This document shows, one piece after another, positions 17,423 to 24,493 of a DNA stretch of 64,000 nucleotides. Source of the stretch: Amycolatopsis sp. A133 (GTDB lineage Bacteria; Actinomycetota; Actinomycetes; Mycobacteriales; Pseudonocardiaceae); contig NZ_JAVHJU010000003.1 of NCBI RefSeq assembly GCF_031082405.1, forward strand, positions 278,608 to 342,607. Direction: 5' to 3'. How positions within the stretch are numbered: position 1 is the stretch's first letter; each line of letters begins with the position of its first letter. The notes under the pieces were generated by a model. That model was not told the DNA's origin. It made no database searches and worked only from the letters and a program-made list of their open reading frames with translations. The translations under genes were made by a program, and so were the position numbers.

Positions 17423-17447
17423 TTACATACATGGTGTATGTATGTAA
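17423..17447. promoter_or_regulatory. TetR operator
   Basis: Perfect 10-bp arms TTACATACAT and ATGTATGTAA separated by GGTGT, a form typical of TetR family sites. It starts 10 bases before the hydrolase ATG and overlaps its likely promoter. The TetR gene two genes down is the obvious ligand. Confidence 0.85.
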
Positions 17448-17451
17448 ATGC

Positions 17452-18084
17452 TCAGTAGGCGACGGTGAAGCGGGTCCGGTGGTGGCGCGGCCGTTCGGCT
17501 TCGTCCAGCAGGGCGATCGCGAAGTCCTCCATCGAGATCGCCGAGCGGCCGTCGGCGTCGGCGAGCAGGTCGTCGCCGCCGAGGCGGTAGCGGCCGGTCC
17601 GCTCGCCGGGTTCCAGGAGCAGGGGCGGGCTGGCGTAGGTCCAGCCGACGCCGGTGTCGGCGCGGTACACCTCGTGCTGGTCCCGGCAGGCCGCGGCGAT
17701 CGGCCGCAATTCGGTGGGGAAGGCCGGGTCGTCGAGCACCGTCGTCCCGCCCGGGGTGCGCAGGGTGGCCGCGCCGCCGACGGCCACGAGCCGCACGCCG
17801 GTTCCGGCCAGGCCTTCGAGCAGGCCCCGGGTGGCCTCGGCGAGTTCGGGCTCGCGGCCCGGCGCCGGTCGGGTCGCGGTGATCACGAGGTCTTGGCCGC
17901 GGGCGAGCGAGGTGACGTCGCCGGGCTTCGCGGCGTCGCCGGTGCGCACGGTGGCCGCCGGCGGCAGGTCCGCGGCGCGGCGCGGGTCGCGCACGACGGC
18001 GGTGACCTCGTGACCGCGGGTGAGGGCTTCGGCGACGACCCGGCGGCCGACGGCGCCGGCGGCGCCGAACACGGTGATGCGCAT
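17452..18084 (-). CDS. NAD(P)-binding (NmrA-like) oxidoreductase
   Basis: 210-residue Rossmann-fold protein: MRITVFGAAGAVGRRVVAEAL is the dinucleotide-binding loop, followed by VVRDPRR and a GWTYASPPLLLEPGERTG substrate-region segment. It resembles NAD(P)H-dependent atypical SDR proteins of the YwnB/NmrA group, which act as redox sensors or reductases. Its ATG at 18084 lies just downstream of two phased palindromes. It is transcribed toward the TetR-controlled hydrolase operator but forms its own unit. Confidence 0.82.
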   Translation of the reverse strand: MRITVFGAAGAVGRRVVAEALTRGHEVTAVVRDPRRAADLPPAATVRTGDAAKPGDVTSLARGQDLVITATRPAPGREPELAEATRGLLEGLAGTGVRLVAVGGAATLRTPGGTTVLDDPAFPTELRPIAAACRDQHEVYRADTGVGWTYASPPLLLEPGERTGRYRLGGDDLLADADGRSAISMEDFAIALLDEAERPRHHRTRFTVAY

Positions 18085-18104
18085 GGGGCTCCTTGACTCG
18101 GTTG

Positions 18105-18138
18105 CTTAGCGCTAAGAATTGTACCTTAGAGCTAAGGT
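18105..18138. promoter_or_regulatory. Two phased CTTAG-NN-CTAAG operators
   Basis: CTTAGCGCTAAG at 18105-18116 and ACCTTAGAGCTAAGGT at 18123-18138, both perfect, with core centres 20 bases apart (about two helical turns). They lie in the promoter region of the NAD(P)-binding gene. No regulator gene of obvious fit is adjacent. Confidence 0.75.
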
Positions 18139-18480
18139 AATCGAGCCGAAGGGCGGCGTCGACGAGGAAGGGGGCGCGAGTGGCGGAAGATGCGGTGGTG
18201 CCCCGGACGTGGCTTCGGGGAAAGGTCGGATCCGGGGCACCACCGCCCGCGGGACAGCTGACACGGTGTCCTGCGGTGGACCCACCCTACGAATCGTCCG
18301 GACCTCTGACCAGGGCCTCGATCCGGTGTCGAAGGTTTGTCGCCCGGTCGGTAGGCGGACGTACCGAGAGTGGGCCTCCGTCGCCCGGGTCGAGCCGCTT
18401 GACCGGTCCGGGGGTTCGCGCCTAGCCTTCAGTTGAAACTTCAACCGAATTGCGCGCCGCGCGGACCGTGGAGCACCCTG
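18139..18480. other. Intergenic, possible remnant of a divergent regulator
   Basis: 342 bases to the next gene. A GTG at 18180 has a good site (GAGGAAGGGGG) and opens an 81-residue frame with no recognisable domain, and it does not look like a MarR or TetR protein. A degraded regulator for the flanking palindromes is possible but not shown. The VOC promoter should also be here. Confidence 0.3.
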
Positions 18481-18990
18481 ATGTCGATCTTCCGCCTGAA
18501 CCACGCCGTGCTCTACGTCCGGGACCTGGCCGAAAGCGTGGCGTTCTACCGGGACGTGCTCGGCTTCGGGTACATCGACGGCGGTGACGCGCACCGCGGC
18601 GCGGCCTTCCTGCGGGCGCCCGGGTCGGTCAACGACCACGACCTCGGCCTCTTCGAGATCGGGGCGGACGCCGCGGATTCGGGCGCCGGGCGGACGTCGG
18701 TGGGGCTCTACCACCTCGCGTGGGAGGTCGACACCCTCGGCGATCTCGAGCGGCTCGCCGCCCGGCTCACCGAAGCGGGCGCGCTGGTCGGCTCGTCCGA
18801 CCACGGAACCACGAAGTCGTTGTACGCCAAGGATCCCAGCGGGCTGGAGTTCGAGGTCGTCTGGATCATCCCCCGCGACCTGCTGACCGAAGAGGACCGG
18901 GCGAAGTCCCTCGGCCGGCTCGACCTCGCCGCGGAACTGGCCAAGTACGGTCCCGACGCGCGCAGCGGCGTCGGGATCTCCCGCCCCTAG
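18481..18990 (+). CDS. VOC family protein (glyoxalase/extradiol dioxygenase fold)
   Basis: 169-residue protein of two beta-alpha-beta-beta-beta units. The metal ligands expected for this superfamily are visible: His8 in LNHAVLY, His in YHLAWEV and Glu in LEFEVVW. Its layout is close to catechol 2,3-dioxygenase-like members, with SVAFYRDVLGFGY and KDPSGLEFEVVW. Function is not predictable from the fold; candidates are isomerase, dioxygenase or resistance protein. It overlaps the DoxX gene by 4 bases, tail to tail. Confidence 0.85.
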   Translation: MSIFRLNHAVLYVRDLAESVAFYRDVLGFGYIDGGDAHRGAAFLRAPGSVNDHDLGLFEIGADAADSGAGRTSVGLYHLAWEVDTLGDLERLAARLTEAGALVGSSDHGTTKSLYAKDPSGLEFEVVWIIPRDLLTEEDRAKSLGRLDLAAELAKYGPDARSGVGISRP

Positions 18991-19412
18991 ACCGTGGCGC
19001 CCGCCCGCGTCGGCTCCGCGGCCCGCTGCCGGACCGGAATGTTGCCGAGGGCGAACCGGCCCGGGCCCACGAACGCGACCAGGAGCAGCGACCAGCAGAA
19101 CAGCGCGGACGCTTCGCCGCCGTTCTGGATGGGGAACAGGCCGAGCGGCAGGTGGACGACGAAGAACGCGTAGGCCATCGAGCCGGAGCCGAGGACGGCG
19201 GCGACCCGGGTGCCGAGGCCGACGCAGACGAGCGCGCCGCACACGAGCTGGATGACCGCGGCCCACCAGCCCGGCCAGGCCCCGACGGCGGCGGTGGACT
19301 TCGCGCCGAACAGGCCGAACAGCGTCTTGAGGCCGTGGCAGGCGAAAAGGAAGCCGATGACGATGCGGTAGAGCCCGATGACGTGGTCGCGGGCCGGGTC
19401 CAGGCGATGCAT
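18987..19412 (-). CDS. DoxX family membrane protein
   Basis: 141-residue protein with four hydrophobic helices and the family pattern: LYRIVIGFLFACHGLKTLFG, GWWAAVIQLVCGALVCVGLGTRVAA and AYAFFVVHLPLG. DoxX-type proteins are membrane subunits or oxidoreductase-related proteins often linked to thiosulfate or quinone metabolism, but members like this have unknown roles. ATG 19412 behind a GGAGG site. It is its own unit with a ~400-base leader. Confidence 0.88.
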   Translation of the reverse strand: MHRLDPARDHVIGLYRIVIGFLFACHGLKTLFGLFGAKSTAAVGAWPGWWAAVIQLVCGALVCVGLGTRVAAVLGSGSMAYAFFVVHLPLGLFPIQNGGEASALFCWSLLLVAFVGPGRFALGNIPVRQRAAEPTRAGATV

Positions 19413-19789
19413 GGTGCCTCCGGTGAGCGGGGAGAGGGAAGAGGGCGGCGACGAACCGGCCGGCGGTAACGCCGGCCGGTGCGAATTCGGTCAACAAGAT
19501 ATACCGCCCGTGGAGAGTTGCCACAAGCTCCAATCGTCGTGTAAGCGAGTTTCGAAAATGGGTGGATCGCTTCCGGCGAGGCTCTGGCATCCTTGCTACG
19601 CAGGCAAAATAGGCCGTACGGGTGATCTTCCTATGTGGTCCAGACCAGTTGCGAAAGTGGTCCGTGCTTTCGAGATTGTTTTCGAGTCTTTCGATCGAGC
19701 TGCTTAACGGACGACTTAACAAAATCGTGGATCCGATTGCCGTATTCCACACCCCCGAATGACGTGTTGTGCGTGTGGTGCAGCTCACT
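19413..19789. other. A/T-rich intergenic region
   Basis: 377 bases without a gene and visibly less GC-rich than its surroundings (around 19480-19770, with many A/T runs). It should hold the DoxX promoter on the left and part of the TetR promoter on the right. Confidence 0.4.
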
Positions 19790-19831
19790 CGAACATGTTC
19801 GGCCCGAACGTGCTCGGGACGAACATGTTCG
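19790..19831. promoter_or_regulatory. Three tandem TetR operators on a 15-bp period
   Basis: CGAACATGTTCG at 19790-19801, CGAACGTGCTCG at 19805-19816 (imperfect) and CGAACATGTTCG at 19820-19831. Starts are exactly 15 bases apart. The last ends 13 bases before the TetR ATG. Autoregulation with cooperative binding is the likely meaning. Confidence 0.85.
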
Positions 19832-19844
19832 TTAAACTGGAGCG

Positions 19845-20534
19845 ATGGCTCCGGAAAGCACTTACAACCGCCGGGAGCGCCCGGCGAAGCCCGCCTTGAC
19901 GCGGGAGGGGATCGTGGCGGCCGCCGTCGCGGTGATGCGCGCCGAAGGCGTCGAGCGCGTCACCATGCGCCGGCTCGCCCGGGAACTCGACACCGGGGCG
20001 GCCTCGCTCTACGTTTACGTCAAGGACACCGAGGAGCTGCACGCCGCGGTGCTCGACGAACTGCTCGCCGAAGTGGAACTGGACGGTGCGGGGGACTGGC
20101 GCGAACGCCTCTGGGCGGTGCTGGGCTCCTACCGGTCGGTGCTGTTCGCCCACCCGAGCCTCGCCCGGGTCGCGCTGGTGACCCGGCTGAGCGGCCCCCG
20201 CTTCCTGGCGCTGGTCGAGGCGGTGCTGGCCCTGCTCGACGAGGGCGGCATGGCGCCGGGACAGGCCGCGTGGGCGGTGGACGTGCTGCTGCTGACCGCC
20301 ACCGCGGCGGCCGTCGAACACGGTAGCCGCCGGGAACGGCCCGGCGCGGCCCGGGAACACGAGGTCATGGCCGAGTCGCTGGCCGGCGTCTCCTCGCGGA
20401 CGCACCCGCACATCGCCGCGCTGGGCACCGACCTGGTGTCCGGGCCCGGCCCCGTCCGCGCGAGGTGGGCGTTCGACGCGCTGCTGAACGGCGCGCTCGC
20501 CACCCCGCGCCCCGATCCCGGGGAGACCCGGTGA
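19845..20534 (+). CDS. TetR/AcrR family regulator (TetR_C type)
   Basis: 229-residue regulator. The DNA-binding domain at residues ~18-65 reads LTREGIVAAAVAVMRAEGVERVTMRRLARELDTGAASLYVYVKDTEELHAAV, which is the sub-branch similar to TetR itself, and the C-terminal domain is long, also as in TetR. It sits behind three phased palindromes and overlaps the FAD monooxygenase gene (GTGA), so it is first in an operon with a monooxygenase and a hydrolase. The proposed control is repression of the whole unit. Confidence 0.9.
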   Translation: MAPESTYNRRERPAKPALTREGIVAAAVAVMRAEGVERVTMRRLARELDTGAASLYVYVKDTEELHAAVLDELLAEVELDGAGDWRERLWAVLGSYRSVLFAHPSLARVALVTRLSGPRFLALVEAVLALLDEGGMAPGQAAWAVDVLLLTATAAAVEHGSRRERPGAAREHEVMAESLAGVSSRTHPHIAALGTDLVSGPGPVRARWAFDALLNGALATPRPDPGETR

Positions 20535-21652
20535 CTCCGCCCGTCACGATCGTCGGCGGTGGCCTGGGCGGCCTCACGCTGGCCAGGGTCCTGCACACCC
20601 GCGGGATCCCGGCCACCGTGTACGAACTCGACGCGTCACCGGCCGCGCGCGACCAGGGCGGCACGCTGGACCTGCACGAAGAGTCCGGCCAGCGCGCGCT
20701 GGCCGAAGCGGGGCTCTCCCGGGAGTTCCGCGCCGTCGTCCGCGAGGAAGGGGAGGCGCTGCGGATCCTCGACCGCCGCGGCGCCGTCCGCTTCGAGGAA
20801 ATCGCCGGCGAAGGCAGCGGGACGCGGCCGGAGGTGGATCGCGGCGAACTCAAGCGGATCCTGGCCGGATCGCTGCCCGACGGCGTGGTCCGCTGGGGCG
20901 CCAAGGTGACCGCGGTGTCCGCCGGGACGCTCACCCTCGACACCGGCGAGGTCGTCGACGCCGGCCTGCTCGTCGGCGCGGACGGCGCCTGGTCGAAGGT
21001 CCGGCCGCTGCTTTCGGACGCGGTGCCGCGCTACTCCGGGCTGTCCTTCGTGGAAGCCCGGCTGTCCGAAGTGGACGAACGGCGCCCGGCCGCGGCGGCG
21101 CTCGTCGGAGCCGGGTCGATGTTCGCGCTCGCCGAAGGGAAAGGGCTGATCGCCCAGCGCACCGGCGGCGGGCGGATCCGGGTGTACGCGGCGGTCCGGA
21201 CCGCGGACGCGGCCGCCGCCACCGGGCTGGCCGACCGGGACCGGTTGCTCGAGGTCTTCGCCGGCTTCGCCCCCGGATTGCGGGCGCTCGTCGCGGAAAG
21301 CGAAGGCGCCCTGATCCCGCGGCCGATCCACGCCCTGCCGGTCGGGCACCGCTGGGCGCGGGTACCGGGGGTGACGCTGCTCGGCGACGCCGCCCACGTC
21401 ATGTCGCCCTTCGCCGGCGAGGGCGCGAACCTCGCCATGCTCGACGCCGCCGAACTCGCCCTCGCGCTGGCGGACCACGACGACGTCGAAAGCGCTCTCT
21501 CGGCCTACGAGACCACGATGTTCCCCCGTGCGGAAGAAGCCGCCCGGGGTTCGGCGGACAACCTCGAAGCCTGCTTCGCCCCCGGCGCCCCCGGCGCGAT
21601 GGTGGAGCGGATGAAGCGGTTCACCGCCCAGCACGGAGAGGATCTCCCATGA
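20531..21652 (+). CDS. FAD-dependent monooxygenase (TetX-like)
   Basis: 373-residue flavin hydroxylase of the PHBH fold. The FAD-binding region starts at VTIVGGGLGGLTLARVL; the DG motif is at VGADGAWSKVRPLL, and the GD motif LLGDAAHVMSPFAGEGANLAMLDAAELALAL near the C-terminus binds the FAD pyrophosphate. The length and GDAAHVMSPFAGEGANLAM motif resemble TetX, which inactivates tetracyclines, but the family is broad. Gene order TetR, monooxygenase, hydrolase with ATGA/GTGA overlaps suggests an inducible detoxification unit. Confidence 0.88.
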   Translation: MTPPVTIVGGGLGGLTLARVLHTRGIPATVYELDASPAARDQGGTLDLHEESGQRALAEAGLSREFRAVVREEGEALRILDRRGAVRFEEIAGEGSGTRPEVDRGELKRILAGSLPDGVVRWGAKVTAVSAGTLTLDTGEVVDAGLLVGADGAWSKVRPLLSDAVPRYSGLSFVEARLSEVDERRPAAAALVGAGSMFALAEGKGLIAQRTGGGRIRVYAAVRTADAAAATGLADRDRLLEVFAGFAPGLRALVAESEGALIPRPIHALPVGHRWARVPGVTLLGDAAHVMSPFAGEGANLAMLDAAELALALADHDDVESALSAYETTMFPRAEEAARGSADNLEACFAPGAPGAMVERMKRFTAQHGEDLP

Positions 21653-22329
21653 CCCCGATCCACGACCTCCTCGACACCGGCCGCGGCGACCCCGCCGTGC
21701 TGGTCCTGCACGGCGGCGCCGGACCCCGCAGCGTCACCCCGGTCGTCGAGCGCCTCGCACCGCGCGCCCGTGTGCTGGCGCCGACCCACCCGGGCTGGTC
21801 GGGCACCCCGCGCCCGGACTGGTGCACCGGCGTCGACGACCTCGCCGTGGCCTACCTCGACCTGCTCGACGACGAAGACCTCGAAGACGTCGTCGTGGTG
21901 GGCGGCTCCTTCGGCGGCTGGGTCGCGGCCGAAATGGCCGTCCGCGACCGCGGACGGCGCCTCGGCGCGCTCGTCCTGCTCGACGCGATCGGCCCGGAGA
22001 TCGAGGGACACCCGGTGCGGCTGCCGCAGCCGCCGCCCGGTGCGCCGGGACCGGACCCGGCCGACCTGGCCGCGCTGCGGACCTACACCGGCCCGGGCCT
22101 GGCCGATGCGAAGCTGCTGCGCCGCCTCGCCCGGGTCCGGATCCCGGCCCTGCTGATCTGGGGCGAAGACGACACCGTCGTCCCGCCGGCGTTCGGCAAG
22201 GCCTACGCGGCCGCGTTCGCCGACGCGCGGTTCGAGGTCGTCCCGGGCGCGGGCCACCAGCCCGCCGTGCAAGCTCCCGGAGCGACGTTCGACTTGATCG
22301 ACGAGTTCCTCGACCGGCTTGATCCATGA
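21649..22329 (+). CDS. Alpha/beta hydrolase
   Basis: 226-residue alpha/beta hydrolase. The Ser nucleophile is in VVGGSFGGWVAAEM, the acid in IWGEDDTVVPP, and the catalytic His in VPGAGHQPAVQAPG. The oxyanion region is LHGGAGPRSV. Its ATG overlaps the monooxygenase stop by ATGA, so the two enzymes may act in series, for instance on a lactone or ester made by the monooxygenase; this is inferred only from the overlap. Substrate unknown. Confidence 0.88.
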   Translation: MTPIHDLLDTGRGDPAVLVLHGGAGPRSVTPVVERLAPRARVLAPTHPGWSGTPRPDWCTGVDDLAVAYLDLLDDEDLEDVVVVGGSFGGWVAAEMAVRDRGRRLGALVLLDAIGPEIEGHPVRLPQPPPGAPGPDPADLAALRTYTGPGLADAKLLRRLARVRIPALLIWGEDDTVVPPAFGKAYAAAFADARFEVVPGAGHQPAVQAPGATFDLIDEFLDRLDP

Positions 22330-22346
22330 CCCCCTAAGGTGGCTCC

Positions 22347-23612
22347 ATGGTGGACGAAGAAGTCGTCTCGGAGCGCATCCGGCAGATCGCCGCCACCCTC
22401 GAGGGCCGCGCGGGCGAACTGACCGGTGAGCTGGTCCAGCTGTACGCCACCGATCTGCCGCAGCTGGTCAACGACGACGAGCGCATGGTGAGCCTGCTGT
22501 CGGCGAGCGTGTACCAGAACATCGAGACCGCGCTGCAGATCTTCCGGCACGGCATCGACCCGGCGACCGTCGAGCCGCCGGCCGCGGCGATGGAGTACGC
22601 GCGCCGGCTGGCCCAGCGCGGCACCCCGGTGTTCGACCTGATCCGCGCGTACGACCTCGGGCAGGCCGCGATGCTCGACTTCGGGTTCGAGGAGTGCACC
22701 CGTTCGGTCGACGACGCGGCCCTGCTCGGGGCCATGATGCGCCGGCTGCTGCGGGTCGCCTACGAGTTCATCACCCGGGTCGTCCGCCAGCTCGTCGGCG
22801 TCTACCAGGACGAACGCGACCGCTGGCTGCTCAACCGCAGCGCCGCGCGGGCGGCGAAGGTGGCGGACCTGCTCGGCGAGAACGGCCCGCCCCCGGACGT
22901 CGACGCGGCCGAGGCGGTGATCGGCTACCGCCTGCGCGGCACGCACGTCGGGATGATCGTCTGGCACGCGTCGGCGGCCTTCGTCGACGACGCGCTGACG
23001 GTGCTCGAGTCGGTCGCAGGTGCGGTGTTCGAGCGCGTCCGCGGGCAGGGGCGGCCGCTGTTCGTGCCGCGGGACGAGGCCAGCGCCTGGGTGTGGCTCC
23101 CGCTCGCCCCGGGCGCGTCGGTCGGCCGCGAGCACCTCGACGCGGTCCTCGCGGAAGCCGAATCCGGCGTGCGGGTGACCGTCGGCGACCCCGGCACCGG
23201 GGTCGGCGGCTTCCGCGACACCCACCAGCAGGCCCGCCGGGTGCACGCGCTGGCCCTGGCCGCCGGCGAGCACTGCGACCGCGTGCTGACCTTCCGCGAG
23301 GTCGGCACGGTGGCGCTGATGACGAGCGACCTCAACGCGGCCCGGCTGTGGGTCGCGAGCACGCTCGGGCCACTGGCCGCCGACGACGAGAACTGCGGGC
23401 GGCTGCGCGAGACGCTGCGGGTGTTCCTGAACTCCGGCGGCAGCTACACCGCGGCGGCCGGCGAGCTGACGATGCACAAGAACTCCGTGCAGTACCGCAT
23501 CCGCAAGGCCCAGGAACTGCTGCCCCGCGGGCTCGCCGACGGACGCCTGGACGTCGAGCTGGCGCTCGCCCTGTGCCGCCGGCTGGGCGCGGCGGTGCTC
23601 TCCCCGGTGTGA
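22347..23612 (+). CDS. PucR/CdaR-type transcriptional regulator
   Basis: 421-residue regulator with an N-terminal sensory part (about 1-170), a degenerate GGDEF-like middle domain and a C-terminal helix-turn-helix of the PucR type: RLRETLRVFLNSGGSYTAAAGELTMHKNSVQYRIRKAQELL. Such proteins control purine, gamma-aminobutyrate or secondary metabolism genes. It starts 17 bases after the hydrolase stop with no promoter-sized gap, so it may be co-transcribed, yet it lies 0.9 kb before the NRPS-PKS cluster and could also control it. That link is speculative. Confidence 0.85.
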   Translation: MVDEEVVSERIRQIAATLEGRAGELTGELVQLYATDLPQLVNDDERMVSLLSASVYQNIETALQIFRHGIDPATVEPPAAAMEYARRLAQRGTPVFDLIRAYDLGQAAMLDFGFEECTRSVDDAALLGAMMRRLLRVAYEFITRVVRQLVGVYQDERDRWLLNRSAARAAKVADLLGENGPPPDVDAAEAVIGYRLRGTHVGMIVWHASAAFVDDALTVLESVAGAVFERVRGQGRPLFVPRDEASAWVWLPLAPGASVGREHLDAVLAEAESGVRVTVGDPGTGVGGFRDTHQQARRVHALALAAGEHCDRVLTFREVGTVALMTSDLNAARLWVASTLGPLAADDENCGRLRETLRVFLNSGGSYTAAAGELTMHKNSVQYRIRKAQELLPRGLADGRLDVELALALCRRLGAAVLSPV

Positions 23613-23697
23613 GTTTGGTGTCCCGGACCACCGGGGCCGAAGATCGTTGGGTCGGCGGCACGAAGTCCGCGGGCGGATCCTCCCCTACGGTTTTCCC

Positions 23698-23946
23698 ATG
23701 GGTGAGAACGGTGGAATGCTCGCACTGGTGCGGCTACGCCGAGGTGTCGTCGGCGAGAGCAGACGCGTCTGCCACCTGATCCCCGTCCCCACCGGCCCGG
23801 TCCCGGAGCACCTGACAGCCCTGTGCGGCGAGTCGATCTTCCCCGGCGAAGCCGAAGTGCTCGACGGGCTGCGCGGCATGCCGTGCCACGCGTGCCTCAT
23901 GCGTAGTGCGCCGTCGGGACAGGGCTTCCTGGCCAACGCGGGCTGA
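23698..23946 (+). CDS. Small Cys/His-containing conserved protein
   Basis: 82-residue protein with VCHLIPV, ALCGESI and a C-terminal MPCHACLMR motif, giving His and four Cys residues that could bind one zinc ion. Small actinobacterial proteins with the order H...C...CxxC of this kind are conserved and of unknown function, possibly transcription-associated. The ATG at 23698 sits after the PucR gene with a 85-base gap. Confidence 0.6.
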   Translation: MGENGGMLALVRLRRGVVGESRRVCHLIPVPTGPVPEHLTALCGESIFPGEAEVLDGLRGMPCHACLMRSAPSGQGFLANAG

Positions 23947-24424
23947 GCCCGGGCTGCAGCCGGGGTACCGGTTCGGCTGGAGCCGGCTGGCCTCGCCTGG
24001 CCTCGCCTCGCCTGGCCTCGACACGGCGGTCCGGGCGGGCTGGCGCCGCCGTGCTCGCTCGGCCTCTCCGGCGAACCCACCCTCCGCTGTGGACACCGCA
24101 GCCCGGCTCAACCACCCACCTTCGGGCTGAATCGATTTCGTGAAATTGCCACCCCCGTCGCACCGAAACAAAACGGCCCAAACGGATGTCGGTGAATATC
24201 CGACCGAATCCGCGACACAATTCCGCACGCGTCACGATGGGTAGCCGAACGAGTGTCCACAGTGGCAGGAGTCCCTGTCCTTAACCATGGATGACGTGGG
24301 AACCTGCGGCGACCGGTCCAGGATCGATAGTTCATTCGGCTGAACTCTGCGGATTGCGTACCCGTAGACCGCCTCGCGCCCCTTAACCTTGCGTGATTCT
24401 TCGTCAATCGCACTGGGGAGTGAG
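23947..24424. other. Leader region of the NRPS-PKS cluster
   Basis: About 480 bases without a supported gene. From 23987 to 24020 it has imperfect tandem repeats of GGCCTCGCCT. Further down it becomes less GC-rich (24130-24400), as expected of a promoter region, with a GTCGG-N7-CCGAC dyad (24188-24204) and two CCTTAACC copies at 24279-24286 and 24381-24388, 102 bases apart. No cluster-situated regulator gene lies inside the core, so control may come through these sites. Confidence 0.5.
24329..24346. promoter_or_regulatory. Possible operator AGTTCA-N6-TGAACT
   Basis: Perfect 6-bp inverted repeat with a 6-base centre, about 80 bases before the first ribosome site of the cluster. Resembles the binding site of a dimeric repressor or activator; the protein is unknown. 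Confidence 0.5.
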
Positions 24425-24493
24425 ATGAAGTCCACGTCACCGCCTTGGTTTCCGCGCGCCCATTCGCCGTCGGGGGCCGACTCCGGTCGATGA
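24425..24493 (+). CDS. 22-codon leader ORF in front of the first NRPS gene
   Basis: ATG 24425 follows GGGGAG with 6 bases of spacing, the best ribosome site in the region. The frame encodes 22 residues, MKSTSPPWFPRAHSPSGADS and then GR, and its TGA (24491-24493) overlaps the ATGATG start codons of the first NRPS gene, which lacks a good site of its own. That layout fits translational coupling. The peptide itself has no known family, and it might be just an accidental frame. Confidence 0.4.
   Translation: MKSTSPPWFPRAHSPSGADSGR

Noticed and set aside
18119..18436. 105-codon plus-strand frame over the twin operator
   Set aside because: It begins within the operator, has no ribosome site and no recognisable domain.
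23987..24020. CRISPR-like or mobile repeat in front of the cluster
   Set aside because: The repeats of GGCCTCGCCT are short, imperfect and have no spacers.
24445..24489. TTG start for the first NRPS gene
   Set aside because: It adds 15 residues with no family similarity and no ribosome site; ATG 24490/24493 is coupled to the leader frame.
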